In this document: piece after piece, positions 26,127 to 34,616 of the stretch
Numbering within the stretch: position 1 is the stretch's first letter
How the letters are laid out: the number at the start of each line of letters is the position of its first letter
From: an uncultured Lachnospiraceae bacterium
GTDB taxonomy: Bacteria > Bacillota > Clostridia > Lachnospirales > Lachnospiraceae
DNA length: 64,000 bases
Direction: 5' to 3'
NCBI GenBank assembly: GCA_910584725.1
Contig: CAJUBE010000009.1
Location: 1-64,000 of the forward strand
Notes under the pieces: model-generated
The model's input: the letters and a program-made list of their open reading frames with translations, nothing else
Database searches by the model: none
Told to the model about the DNA's origin: nothing
Translations under genes and position numbers: made by a program

Positions 26127-28484
26127 ATGAAATTCACGGAAGGATATTGGCTGCGCAGCGAAAATATGGTGGCGTCCTACGCGTCGCAGGGTTTTTACGC
26201 GGAAAAGACGGAGAGAGGAATGCGTATCGTCGCGCCCGAGAGAAAGATTCTCGGCAGGGGCGACGCCCAGAACATTACTACGATCACGATTGACTTCATT
26301 GCTTATGCCGAAAATAACATTCTGGTGAAGGCAAGACATTATGAGGCATACGAGGATAGGGAGGCGAGATTTGACTTAAATGGTCAAAATGTGCCGTTCG
26401 ACGTGGAGATTACGGACGATGAGGCGGTTATGACGAGTGGAATGGTGACCGTAAGAGTCAATAGGCAGGAGGGAACCTACCGCTTCGAGGCGGAGGGAAA
26501 GGTCATTACGGAGTGCGGCTTCCGGAACCTCGGTTACATCCGCTGGGGGAAGCAGCCGAGCACGATGTTCCCGCAGAAGAATTATCTCTCCGAGCGTCAC
26601 GAGCCTTACATGGTTACCGAGCTTTCCCTGAAAGCGGGCGAGCGGGTTTATGGGCTTGGCGAGCAGTTTACGGCTTTCGTGAAAAACGGGCAGGTGGTGG
26701 AGATGTGGAACGAGGACGGCGGCACTTCTTCGCAGGTCGATTATAAGAGCGTGCCCTTTTATATGACAAACGAGGGCTACGGCGTCTTTGTGGACCATAC
26801 TACGCCGGTTTCTTTTGAGGTGGCAAGCGAGAAGGTGGAGTATGTGGGCTTTTCCGTGCCGGGCGAGGAGCTGCGCTATCACTTTATTTACGGACCGACG
26901 CCGAAGGAGGTGCTGGTCCGGTATACGGACATGACGGGAAAACCGGCGCTGCCGCCCGCGTGGAGTTTCGGTCTGTGGCTGACCACCTCCTTCACGACCA
27001 AATACGACGAGGAGACGACAAGCTCCTTTATCGACGGGATGGCGGAGCGGGACATTCCCCTGCGGGTGTTCCACTTTGACAGCTATTGGATGAAGGCGCT
27101 TCATTGGTGTGATTTCGAGTGGGACGATGAGACGTTTTCCGATGTGAAAAATATGCTTGCACGGTACAAGAAGGAAAAGGGCTTGAAAATCTGCGTCTGG
27201 CTGAACCCTTACATCGCGCAGGGAACGCCGTTTTTCAGGGAAGGTGTGGAGAAAGGTTATTTTCTGATGCGCGCGGACGGCAGGGGCGTGAAGCAGATCG
27301 ATTTCTGGAATCCGGGTATTGCGATTGTGGATTTCACCAATCCTGAGGCGAAGGAATGGTATGTGGGGAAGCTAAAAACCCTGCTCGACATGGGCGTGGA
27401 CTGTTTTAAGACCGATTTTGGCGAGCGGATTCCCATCGATGTGACATATCACGACGGGTCCGACCCCGTGAGTATGCACAATTATTATTCATATCTGTAT
27501 AATAAAGCGGTTTTCGAGATGCTAAAGGAAGTAAAAGGAGAGGGCGAGGCGGTGCTCTTTGCCAGAAGCGCCACCGCGGGCTGTCAGCAGTTTCCGGTGC
27601 ATTGGGGCGGTGACTGCTCCGCGTCTTATCCTTCCATGGCGGAGACGCTGCGGGGCGGTTTGAGCTTTGCCATGAGCGGCTTTTCGTTCTGGAGTCATGA
27701 TATCTCCGGGTTCGAGAAGACGGCTTCACCGGATATTTATAAGAGGTGGGTGCAGTTTGGCATCCTCTCCTCCCACAGCAGACTGCACGGCTCCCAGAGC
27801 TACCGGGTGCCGTGGCTGTTTGACGAGGAGGCGTGCGATGTGGTGCGGTATTTTGTCAAGCTGAAATGTCGCCTGATGCCCTATCTGTACAGACAGGCGG
27901 CGTACTCCCACGAGACGGGCATTCCCATGATGCGCCCGATGGTGTTGGAATTTCCGCAGGAGCCCGGTGCGAAGGATTTGGACATGCAGTATATGCTGGG
28001 CGATTCCCTGCTGGTGGCGCCGATTTTCCGGGAGGACGGTGAGGTCGAGTACTATCTGCCGGAAGGAAAGTGGACGCATCTTCTGAGCGGGGAAGAGCGA
28101 GAAGGCGGGCGATGGTATCGGGAAACTTACGATTATTTCTCCCTGCCGCTCTTTGTGCGGGAAAACACGCTGCTCGCCGTGGGCGGCAATGAAAAACTGC
28201 CCGATTATGATTATACGGATGGACTGGAATTACATCTGTATACGCTTGCGGACGGCGCGGAAGCGGCATGTGAGATTACTGACTTGTCCGGTCAAGTCGT
28301 GATGAGAGCGAAAGCCGCGCGGCGGAGCGATACGATTTCCTTCGAGACGGACTGCCCGGAGAAGGAGCCGACGCTTGTGGTTCACGGCATGGAGGAGGTT
28401 TCCCGGGTGGAAAGCGGTGTGGCGGTCGTGCGGAAGCTGCGCGGGGAGCGGATGATGGGCGAGAAAAGTTATGTAAACTTATAG
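26127..28484 (+). CDS. yicI: GH31 alpha-xylosidase
   Basis: The enzyme belongs to glycoside hydrolase family 31 and resembles YicI, which releases alpha-linked xylose from xyloglucan-type oligosaccharides (isoprimeverose). It has 785 residues, close to YicI. The N-terminal beta-sandwich leads to a (beta/alpha)8 barrel. The nucleophile is Asp430 in KTDFGERIP, a motif typical of the alpha-xylosidase subgroup, and the acid/base is Asp496 in HWGGDCSAS. There is no signal peptide, so it should act in the cytoplasm on imported sugar. ACAAGGAGGGAAAGCT precedes the start. The gene is 15 bases after the YcxB-like gene; no sugar transporter is adjacent. Confidence 0.92.
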   Translation: MKFTEGYWLRSENMVASYASQGFYAEKTERGMRIVAPERKILGRGDAQNITTITIDFIAYAENNILVKARHYEAYEDREARFDLNGQNVPFDVEITDDEAVMTSGMVTVRVNRQEGTYRFEAEGKVITECGFRNLGYIRWGKQPSTMFPQKNYLSERHEPYMVTELSLKAGERVYGLGEQFTAFVKNGQVVEMWNEDGGTSSQVDYKSVPFYMTNEGYGVFVDHTTPVSFEVASEKVEYVGFSVPGEELRYHFIYGPTPKEVLVRYTDMTGKPALPPAWSFGLWLTTSFTTKYDEETTSSFIDGMAERDIPLRVFHFDSYWMKALHWCDFEWDDETFSDVKNMLARYKKEKGLKICVWLNPYIAQGTPFFREGVEKGYFLMRADGRGVKQIDFWNPGIAIVDFTNPEAKEWYVGKLKTLLDMGVDCFKTDFGERIPIDVTYHDGSDPVSMHNYYSYLYNKAVFEMLKEVKGEGEAVLFARSATAGCQQFPVHWGGDCSASYPSMAETLRGGLSFAMSGFSFWSHDISGFEKTASPDIYKRWVQFGILSSHSRLHGSQSYRVPWLFDEEACDVVRYFVKLKCRLMPYLYRQAAYSHETGIPMMRPMVLEFPQEPGAKDLDMQYMLGDSLLVAPIFREDGEVEYYLPEGKWTHLLSGEEREGGRWYRETYDYFSLPLFVRENTLLAVGGNEKLPDYDYTDGLELHLYTLADGAEAACEITDLSGQVVMRAKAARRSDTISFETDCPEKEPTLVVHGMEEVSRVESGVAVVRKLRGERMMGEKSYVNL

Positions 28485-28577
28485 AGCTTCGCCAAACGTT
28501 GTGAACTGTATGTAAACAATAGGTTTAGCCGGGAAAACTGACAGTTTTACAAAAGAAACTTGAAAAGAGGAGGTTTT

Positions 28578-28961
28578 ATGGACAGCAAAAATTTATCACC
28601 GTATTTCAAGAGCATTGTTGACCAGGACAGGTGCGCGGTGGTGATCTGCAATCTGGAACACGAGATTATTTACATGAATCCCACGGCGGCGGCGCGCTAT
28701 GCGAAACGGGGCGGCGCCGCCCTTGTGGGGCGGAGCCTGCTAGACTGCCATAACGCGCAGTCTGCGGAACAGATTAAAAAGGTGGCGGTGTGGTTTGCGC
28801 AGAGCCCGGAGCACAACATCATCTATACCTTCCGCAACGAGAAGGAGAATAAGGATGTCTATATGGTCGCTCTGCGGGATGAGGACGGGACGCTGATCGG
28901 GTATTATGAGAAGCACGAGTACCGGGATGTGGAGACAAGCGTATTGTATGATTTCTGTTAA
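28578..28961 (+). CDS. small PAS-domain-like protein
   Basis: This 127-residue protein consists of little more than one PAS-like fold: an N-terminal helix, VVICNLEHEIIYMNPTAA as the core strand and helix, GRSLLDCHN, and a closing strand pair (VYMVALRDEDGTLIGYYEK). PAS folds sense ligands or redox state or pair proteins, but no output domain is attached. AAGAGGAGGTTTT precedes the ATG. It follows the GH31 gene by 93 bases and lies before the methionine importer promoter. The partner is unknown. Confidence 0.65.
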   Translation: MDSKNLSPYFKSIVDQDRCAVVICNLEHEIIYMNPTAAARYAKRGGAALVGRSLLDCHNAQSAEQIKKVAVWFAQSPEHNIIYTFRNEKENKDVYMVALRDEDGTLIGYYEKHEYRDVETSVLYDFC

Positions 28962-28990
28962 GGTGTTCTTTGACTCATACGACGCGAGAC

Positions 28991-29019
28991 TTGACATACA
29001 CAGGCATGTGCGTTAGTAT
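28991..29019 (+). promoter_or_regulatory. promoter of the metNIQ-type operon
   Basis: TTGACA (28991-28996) and TAGTAT (29014-29019) are 17 bases apart. Transcription would start near 29026, leaving a leader of about 80 nt with no S-box recognised. Confidence 0.65.
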
Positions 29020-29104
29020 GAATCTGGCATAATCCATAGTACTTAAGTAGACTACAAACATAAATCAAAACGGCGCGGAGAGCCAAAAGAGAACGGAAAA
29101 CAGA

Positions 29105-29890
29105 ATGGACGAAAAATTTATCGAAGTATCCAAGCTGCATAAAACTTTTCACACCAAAAAACAGCGCATTGAGGTTTTGAAGGGCATTGATCTTTCGGTG
29201 GAGAAGGGTGAGATTTACGGTATCGTCGGGTTCAGCGGAGCCGGTAAGTCCACGCTTGTCAGATGTATGAACCGTCTGGAGGAGCCGGACAGCGGTACGG
29301 TCAGGATCGGAGACAGAGAGATTACCTCGCTCGGGAAGGCGGCATTAAACGAGCAGCGAAGAAAGATCGGGATGATTTTTCAGCAGTTTAATCTGTTTGA
29401 TTCCATGACCGTGGCACAGAACATTGCCTACCCGCTTAAGCTGACGGGCGTAAACGGAAAAGAAGCGAACGAGCGGGTGGACGAGATGCTTGCGCTCGTA
29501 GGACTTACGGAAAAGAAACGGGCGTATCCGGGAGAACTGTCGGGCGGTCAGAAACAGAGAGTCGGCATTGCAAGGGCTTTGGCGAACCGTCCGGATGTGC
29601 TTTTGTCCGACGAGGCTACCAGCGCGCTGGATCCGCAGACGACATTGTCCGTGCTGGATCTTTTGAAAGAAATCAATGAGAAGCTGGGACTCACGATCAT
29701 CTTGATTACGCACGAGCTGGAGGTAATCAAGTATGCGTGTCACAGGATGGCGGTTATGGAGGACGGGCGGATTTTGGAGCAGGGGCTGGTGAAGGATATT
29801 TTCCGGGATCCGCAATGCGAGACGGCAAGAAACTTTATCGGTGTCTATAACCGGTTCAGAAGTGAAGAGCAGCGGGAGGACGTACAATGA
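29105..29890 (+). CDS. metN: methionine-type ABC importer ATPase
   Basis: This ATPase energises import of methionine or a related amino acid with the MetI-like permease and MetQ-like binding protein. It has 261 residues. Walker A is GFSGAGKST, the signature is LSGGQKQR and Walker B is VLLSDEATSALD. Typical MetN proteins of about 340 residues carry a C-terminal NIL/ACT domain that binds methionine for feedback inhibition; this one stops before it. The stop overlaps the start of the permease gene by four bases. The specificity is inferred from the neighbours, and cystine is an alternative. Confidence 0.85.
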   Translation: MDEKFIEVSKLHKTFHTKKQRIEVLKGIDLSVEKGEIYGIVGFSGAGKSTLVRCMNRLEEPDSGTVRIGDREITSLGKAALNEQRRKIGMIFQQFNLFDSMTVAQNIAYPLKLTGVNGKEANERVDEMLALVGLTEKKRAYPGELSGGQKQRVGIARALANRPDVLLSDEATSALDPQTTLSVLDLLKEINEKLGLTIILITHELEVIKYACHRMAVMEDGRILEQGLVKDIFRDPQCETARNFIGVYNRFRSEEQREDVQ

Positions 29891-30597
29891 GCCTGTACAA
29901 ATATTCCTTTTGGGAAGTGTTTAAGCATTCCTTCAGCGCGGAGGTTTGGGACAAAGTGCTGCCTGCCATCGGCGAGACGATGTATATGGTTGCGGTGTCA
30001 TCCGTCTTCGTTCTGATTTTTGGTATTCTGCTTGGATTGGTATTGGTGATGACGAGCAAGGAGGGGCTGGTGCCCTGCAGGGCGGTGCACAGTGTGCTCG
30101 GTGCGGTCATCAACTGTTTCCGTTCTCTGCCGCAGGTGATTATCATCATCGTGATGCTGCCCGTGGCGAGGGCGCTTGTCGGCAAGTCCTACGGCTCCAA
30201 CGCCTGCATTATCTCGCTGATCGCAAGCTGTGTGCCGCTCTTTGCAAGGCTTGTGGAGAGCAGTCTTTTGGAGATTGACAAGGGAAAAATTGAAGCGGCG
30301 AAGGCGATGGGAAGCGGGAATATGAGAATCCTGTTTACGATCATGGTGCCGGAAACCCTGCCGTCCCTGATTCGTGCTTTCACCAACGCGGTTGTGATCG
30401 TGATTTCCATGACGGCTCTGGCGGGCAGCTTTGGCGCAGGCGGAATCGGCTATGTTGCGGTTACTTACGGATATACGCGGTATCGCCATGATCTTCTGTT
30501 TGCGACCATCATCGTGCTGATCGTGATCGTGCAGGCGGTACAGCTTGTGGGGGATACGATCTCCAAAATGATTTTGAAGAAGCGGCATCTGATTTGA
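29887..30597 (+). CDS. metI: methionine-type ABC importer permease
   Basis: This 236-residue inner-membrane permease has five to six hydrophobic helices and the EAA loop KIEAAKAMGSGNMRI, which docks to the ATPase. Its start overlaps the ATPase stop (ATGA), so the two are translationally coupled. The closing segment FGAGGIGYVAVTYGY is typical of MetI. Confidence 0.88.
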   Translation: MSLYKYSFWEVFKHSFSAEVWDKVLPAIGETMYMVAVSSVFVLIFGILLGLVLVMTSKEGLVPCRAVHSVLGAVINCFRSLPQVIIIIVMLPVARALVGKSYGSNACIISLIASCVPLFARLVESSLLEIDKGKIEAAKAMGSGNMRILFTIMVPETLPSLIRAFTNAVVIVISMTALAGSFGAGGIGYVAVTYGYTRYRHDLLFATIIVLIVIVQAVQLVGDTISKMILKKRHLI

Positions 30598-30743
30598 CCG
30601 CATGATGGGAGACGGTTTTAAAAATCGGATGGTTTTTATCGAAAAGACGCAGAGAGGTTTATATAGCATTTACGATGCTGCGGCATCTTAAATGAATATA
30701 GGATTGTCACGGCGGTATACCGCTTTGACGGAATGGAGGAAAA

Positions 30744-30870
30744 GATTGAAAAATAAGTCTGAAGACCTTATTTTTCAATCGGAAATTTGTGTAGAAGCGT
30801 CACAAATTTCCATGATCGCAGAACCGAATTTGAGATTCGGTTCGCGGCACCTCAGCTTGACGCTTCGGAA
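30744..30870 (+). repeat. family 2 structured element, copy B (upstream of metQ)
   Basis: It starts right after GGAATGGAGGAAAA and ends in GGAATGGAGGAGATT, so the ribosome-site sequence is duplicated at both borders. Hairpin 1 is GATTGAAAAATAAG (30744-30757) with CTTATTTTTCAATC (30767-30780). Hairpin 2 is GGAAATTTGTG (30781-30791) with CACAAATTTCC (30801-30811). Linker ATCGCAG leads to hairpin 3, GAACCGAAT (30821-30829) with ATTCGGTTC (30835-30843). Order and linkers match copy A. Confidence 0.7.
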
Positions 30871-30881
30871 TGGAGGAGATT

Positions 30882-31802
30882 ATGAAAAAGAAACTGGCAG
30901 TTTTATTGGTGGCGGCCGCGATGCTTACAGGCTGTGGCGGAGGTCAGGAGTCAGCAGCACCGAACGAGCAGCCTGCGCAGGAGCCTGCAGCGGAAACGGT
31001 GGAGGAAGTCGAGGTCAGCGAGCCGGAGGCAGTTCCCGTTGAGGAGGAAAGCGCGGAAGATACGACACAGGCTTCCGACAAGGTGGTGCTCAAATGCGTA
31101 TGCGACCTGACGCCCCACAGTGAGATTCTGAACGCGGCTGCGGATCAGCTCGCGCAGGAAGGCATCGAGCTGGATATCGTATCTACCACATGGGATGCGA
31201 CATGGAACGATATGTTGATAGACGGCGATATTGACTTTGCTTATTTCATGCATGTGCCTGCAATGGAGAGCATTGAGGAAGAGATGGGCGCGACGCTGTA
31301 CAGCATGGGCGGCGTCCATGTGGAACCTTATGCATGTTTTTCTGACAAGTATGCGTCCAAGGACGAGCTTCCCGAGAATGCGGTGATTGCAATTCCCAAC
31401 GATTCTTCCAACGAGTACAGGGCGCTTAAGGTGTTGGAGAAGGAAGGGTTTTTGAAGCTGAATCCGGATATGACGGCGATCGACGCGTCCGTTGACCAGA
31501 TTGAGGAATATATGATTCCGATTGAGATTGTGGAGATGGATCAGGCGAATATCATTCCTTCCGCCGCGGATTTTGACGCGTATTTTGTAAATGTAAACAG
31601 GGCGTTAGAAGCAAATATTGATACGACCGCTTACCTGATGAGAGAGGGCGAGGATTCTGAGTATGCCAATATCATTACCGTGACGGAGGCGAATAAGGAC
31701 AACGAGGCGATCAAGAAGCTGGTGAGCGTGCTGCAGTCCGATGAGACGAAGAAGTTTATTGAGGAAAACTTCAACGGCGCGGTGATTCCCGCGAAGCAGT
31801 AG
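30882..31802 (+). CDS. metQ: methionine-type substrate-binding lipoprotein
   Basis: This 306-residue lipoprotein of the NlpA/MetQ family captures the substrate outside the cell and delivers it to the permease. The signal peptide ends in the lipobox LTGC with lipidated Cys18. A linker rich in Ala, Glu and Pro (about 20-65) precedes the binding domain, which begins near VVLKCVCDLTPHSEIL. IAIPNDSSNEYRALKVL is typical of the family. The ATG at 30882 is preceded by ATGGAGGAGATT supplied by the 3' end of the family 2 element. A shared terminator with asnA follows. Confidence 0.92.
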   Translation: MKKKLAVLLVAAAMLTGCGGGQESAAPNEQPAQEPAAETVEEVEVSEPEAVPVEEESAEDTTQASDKVVLKCVCDLTPHSEILNAAADQLAQEGIELDIVSTTWDATWNDMLIDGDIDFAYFMHVPAMESIEEEMGATLYSMGGVHVEPYACFSDKYASKDELPENAVIAIPNDSSNEYRALKVLEKEGFLKLNPDMTAIDASVDQIEEYMIPIEIVEMDQANIIPSAADFDAYFVNVNRALEANIDTTAYLMREGEDSEYANIITVTEANKDNEAIKKLVSVLQSDETKKFIEENFNGAVIPAKQ

Positions 31803-31843
31803 AAGGGCAGGGTACAAAACGTATTGTCCTGCGGATGACAGAC

Positions 31844-31886
31844 AAAGCACTTGTGGAAATGCGAAACCACAAGTGCTTTTCTCATT
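31844..31886. terminator. bidirectional terminator between metQ and asnA
   Basis: AAAGCACTTGTGG (31844-31856) and CCACAAGTGCTTT (31867-31879) pair perfectly. TTTTCTCATT follows on the plus strand and the A-rich left flank serves the minus strand less well. It lies between two convergent genes. Confidence 0.8.
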
Positions 31887-31911
31887 CTATTGAAAAGTGT
31901 AACAGGGGAAA

Positions 31912-32922
31912 CTAGAGTAATTGTATCCCGCCAGCCAGCGCCTCTTTCGTCACATCCTCCGGCCAGAGGGAGCACTGCACCTCTCCGATGTGGGCTTTGC
32001 GCAGGAAGAACATGCAGATTCTCGACTGTCCGATACCCCCGCCGATGGTGAAGGGCAGCGTTTCTTCGATGATCCCTTTCTGGAAGGGCAGTTCGGCCCG
32101 CTCGGGGCAGCCCGCCTTGTCAAGCTGGGAGAGCAGCGCGTCCTTGTCCACGCGGATGCCCATTGAGGACAATTCCAGCGCGATGTCAAGCACGGGATAA
32201 TAGACCAGAATGTCCGCGTTGAGCGCCCAGTCGTCGTAGTCCGGCGCGCGGCCGTCGTGCTTTTCGCCGGAAGCTAACAGATCGCCGATCTGCATGAGGC
32301 AGACCGCGCCCTTTTCTCTGGTAATCAGGTATTCCCGCTCCTTCGGTGTGGTGCCCGGGTAGAGGTCTTCTAACGCCTGTGTGGTGATGAAAAAGATGTC
32401 GTGAGGCAGAATCTCGTCTATGTAATCGTACTGAATCGCCATGTATTTTTCGGTCTTGCGAAGCGCCTTATAGACCAATTTCACCGTTTCCTTCAGATAA
32501 TCGAGACAGCGCTCCTCGCGGGAGATGACCTTTTCCCAGTCCCACTGATCCACGTAGATGGAGTGGATATTGTCCGTCGCCTCGTCCCTGCGGATGGCGC
32601 TCATGTCGGTGTAAAGCCCTTCCCCGTGGGAAAAGCCGTATTTGCCCAGAGCCATGCGCTTCCATTTCGCCAGAGAGTGCACGATCTCGGCGGGGGCGTC
32701 GTTCTGCTCCTTGATACCGAAGGTGACGGGCCGCTCCACGCCGTTTAAGTTATCGTTCAAGCCGGATGCCGGCTCCACGAAAAGGGGAGCGGACACCCGC
32801 AGCAGATGCAGTCTTTCGGCAAGCTGCACCTGAAAAAAATCCTTGACGGTCTTGATGCCGATCTGGGTGTCGTGCAGATTCAGCGCAGACCTGTAATCCT
32901 GTGGAATGATTAAGTTGTCCAT
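31912..32922 (-). CDS. asnA: aspartate-ammonia ligase (asparagine synthetase A)
   Basis: The enzyme makes asparagine from aspartate, ammonia and ATP in the cytoplasm. It has 336 residues, close to the 330 of the E. coli enzyme, and the fold is of the class II aminoacyl-tRNA synthetase type. Visible family segments are VQLAERLHLLRVSAPLF, GLNDNLNGVERPV, DQWDWEKVI and, near the end, TIGGGIGQSRICMFFL. The ATG at 32922 follows GTGAGGTATTTC; an in-frame GTG four codons upstream is less likely. No T-box leader was recognised in the 85 bases upstream. Confidence 0.96.
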   Translation of the reverse strand: MDNLIIPQDYRSALNLHDTQIGIKTVKDFFQVQLAERLHLLRVSAPLFVEPASGLNDNLNGVERPVTFGIKEQNDAPAEIVHSLAKWKRMALGKYGFSHGEGLYTDMSAIRRDEATDNIHSIYVDQWDWEKVISREERCLDYLKETVKLVYKALRKTEKYMAIQYDYIDEILPHDIFFITTQALEDLYPGTTPKEREYLITREKGAVCLMQIGDLLASGEKHDGRAPDYDDWALNADILVYYPVLDIALELSSMGIRVDKDALLSQLDKAGCPERAELPFQKGIIEETLPFTIGGGIGQSRICMFFLRKAHIGEVQCSLWPEDVTKEALAGGIQLL

Positions 32923-33007
32923 GAAATACCTCACTTTTTTCGCGGGTCATACGCCCGCTTTTACTTACTATTTAACCGCTTTTAGGGCGGGAAAGCAAGG
33001 AAAATTT

Positions 33008-33754
33008 TTACCACGTCTTTTCAAGCGGCGTATTCCAGTCAAGCGAAAAAGGACTGTTGGTGGATAGTTTCAACGTTGTATAAATCTTGCGGCGTTCGTC
33101 GCTGCTTTCCTCCGACCAGTATTCATAACCTGCAAAATAGCTTTCCATGAAGCTGTCCCACGAATCAAAGGTTGTCTGAATGGTCTGTGCGAGCGCAAGC
33201 GACTGGTCAAGGGCTTCCTCCTCGGTGTAGTAGTCCGCCAGATAGTAGTAGCTCAAAAGCCACATGGCGCGGCTGTAATCCCAGGCGGCCGCGGTATTTT
33301 CGCCGTATTGTTCGTACAGGGCGAACCAGTTGACATATTGCTCTGCCTGCTGTTCCTCCAGATCAAAATTGGTAAGAATCGCTTCCAGCCGTTGGTCTTC
33401 GGGTACATCCGCAAGCCCCATCTCCGCAAGATAACTTAATTCTTCCGCCATCGAAACCCGGTGTCCTTCATCCAGAAGCCATTGGAATGACTCGTCGGCG
33501 GATGCCCGGTCTGTGACGCTCCATGAATTTTCCAGAACTGTCTTGGCAAGCGCTTTGTCAACGGGATTCGGACGGCTTCCGCTGTACACCCGGTAGTCGC
33601 GCTCGTTCAGCACAGTCAGAACCGCATAGGTGTTGTTGAACCACTGGACGGTGTCGGTGGTCTCAACCTTTGCTTTTCCGCAGCCTGTCAGTGTCAGGGA
33701 AAGCGCCATGATGGCGGAAAGGGTTATTTTCCGCAGTTTTGCAGTTTTTCTCAT
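33008..33754 (-). CDS. DUF1266-domain lipoprotein
   Basis: This 248-residue protein starts with a basic signal sequence that ends in the lipobox LTGC, so it should be a surface lipoprotein. The rest, with AWDYSRAMWLLSYYYLADYY and many Trp, Tyr and acidic residues, matches the DUF1266 type (YbeU-like), whose role is unknown. The ATG at 33754 is preceded by AAAAGGAGGAAATCTGAA; an upstream in-frame ATG at 33778 would lie before that ribosome site and is rejected. It is divergent from the HTH gene and is 85 bases upstream of asnA. Confidence 0.8.
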   Translation of the reverse strand: MRKTAKLRKITLSAIMALSLTLTGCGKAKVETTDTVQWFNNTYAVLTVLNERDYRVYSGSRPNPVDKALAKTVLENSWSVTDRASADESFQWLLDEGHRVSMAEELSYLAEMGLADVPEDQRLEAILTNFDLEEQQAEQYVNWFALYEQYGENTAAAWDYSRAMWLLSYYYLADYYTEEEALDQSLALAQTIQTTFDSWDSFMESYFAGYEYWSEESSDERRKIYTTLKLSTNSPFSLDWNTPLEKTW

Positions 33755-33897
33755 TTCAGATTTCCTCCTTTTAAGCATGAGCTTTCACGTATTTTTTGCA
33801 ACAATATTCGGAAAGACTCTCTGAATTCCCTCGGTTTTCTATTTGATACAAACAGTATAGCAGAAATACCGGTGTGCTTCCAGTGGCATTTCCGGCA

Positions 33898-33926
33898 TTG
33901 TACTATGGCTGGAAGCAGGGTAAAAT
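33898..33926 (+). promoter_or_regulatory. candidate promoter of the HTH regulator gene
   Basis: TTGTAC (33898-33903) and TAAAAT (33921-33926) are 17 bases apart in the 285-base divergent spacer. A TATACT-like box for the lipoprotein gene lies on the other strand near 33857. Confidence 0.4.
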
Positions 33927-34039
33927 GGACAGGGACAACCCTTGTCTCATGGCGCGTATTGAGTGAAATGCCCGTTTGCTGTCCTGTTCGTGCAGGACCG
34001 AAAGCGGTATTCTCTTTCCGGAAAGGAGGACACAGGAAG

Positions 34040-34531
34040 ATGGATCAGATAAAAATCGGGATGTTTTTTAAGGAATTGCGAAAAGAAAAGGGGCTTACGC
34101 AGGAACAGCTTGCGGAAAAGCTGCGGGTATCCAGACGAACGGTATCCAGATGGGAGACAGGCAGCAATATGCCGGATCTGGACCTTCTGATAGAAATGTC
34201 TGATTATTATGAAGTGGAACTGCGGGAACTGCTTGACGGAAAAAGGAAAGGTGAAAGAATGGACAAAGAATTGGAAGAGACGGTATTAAAAGTAGCGGAT
34301 TACAGTAACGACGAGAAACAGAAGCTTACGAGGCGTATGCATATTTTGTTTATCGGCGGGCTGATTGCGGCGGTTGTTTACTTAATATTATTGTTTACGG
34401 ATCAGGCTGACAATTTCCTCGGCGGCTTTTGCCAGGGCGTGACGCTCGGGATGATGATTGTCGGCGTCATTATGACAAGCAAATACGCGGCAAGAATCCG
34501 TGCATGCAAAAAGAGACTTTTGGCAAAATAA
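34040..34531 (+). CDS. XRE-family regulator with membrane helices
   Basis: This 163-residue protein has an N-terminal helix-turn-helix of the Cro/C1 type at about 5-60 (GLTQEQLAEKLRVSRRTVSRWE), here given from GLTQEQLAEK. A charged linker (about 65-100) is followed by two hydrophobic helices (about 104-121 and 130-148). Such membrane-tethered XRE regulators are common in Firmicutes and often respond to envelope signals; the target is unknown. AAGGAGGACACAGGAAG precedes the ATG. A bidirectional terminator follows. Confidence 0.85.
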   Translation: MDQIKIGMFFKELRKEKGLTQEQLAEKLRVSRRTVSRWETGSNMPDLDLLIEMSDYYEVELRELLDGKRKGERMDKELEETVLKVADYSNDEKQKLTRRMHILFIGGLIAAVVYLILLFTDQADNFLGGFCQGVTLGMMIVGVIMTSKYAARIRACKKRLLAK

Positions 34532-34538
34532 ATTAAAA

Positions 34539-34595
34539 AATCCCGGAGATCATCGTGCCGAGTAGTCAGATGATTGGCTCCGGGATTCTTTTGTT
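34539..34595. terminator. bidirectional terminator
   Basis: AATCCCGGAG (34539-34548) pairs with CTCCGGGATT (34578-34587). Ts follow on the plus strand (CTTTTG) and a run of As precedes it, so it can end both the HTH gene and the convergent NSS transporter gene. Confidence 0.85.
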
Positions 34596-34616
34596 TCATA
34601 GAAAAGGTTATGGCGG

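Noticed and set aside
28962..29104. S-box (SAM) riboswitch before the methionine-type importer
   Set aside because: The leader after the predicted promoter is only about 80 nt and lacks the S-box helices and a terminator.
30692..31042. 116-codon open frame overlapping the start of metQ
   Set aside because: It crosses the family 2 element and the metQ signal peptide in another frame; the low-complexity tail is a frame-shifted reading of the metQ linker.
32923..33007. T-box leader for asnA
   Set aside because: The 85-base gap is too short and has no T-box sequence (TGGNACCGCG) on the minus strand.
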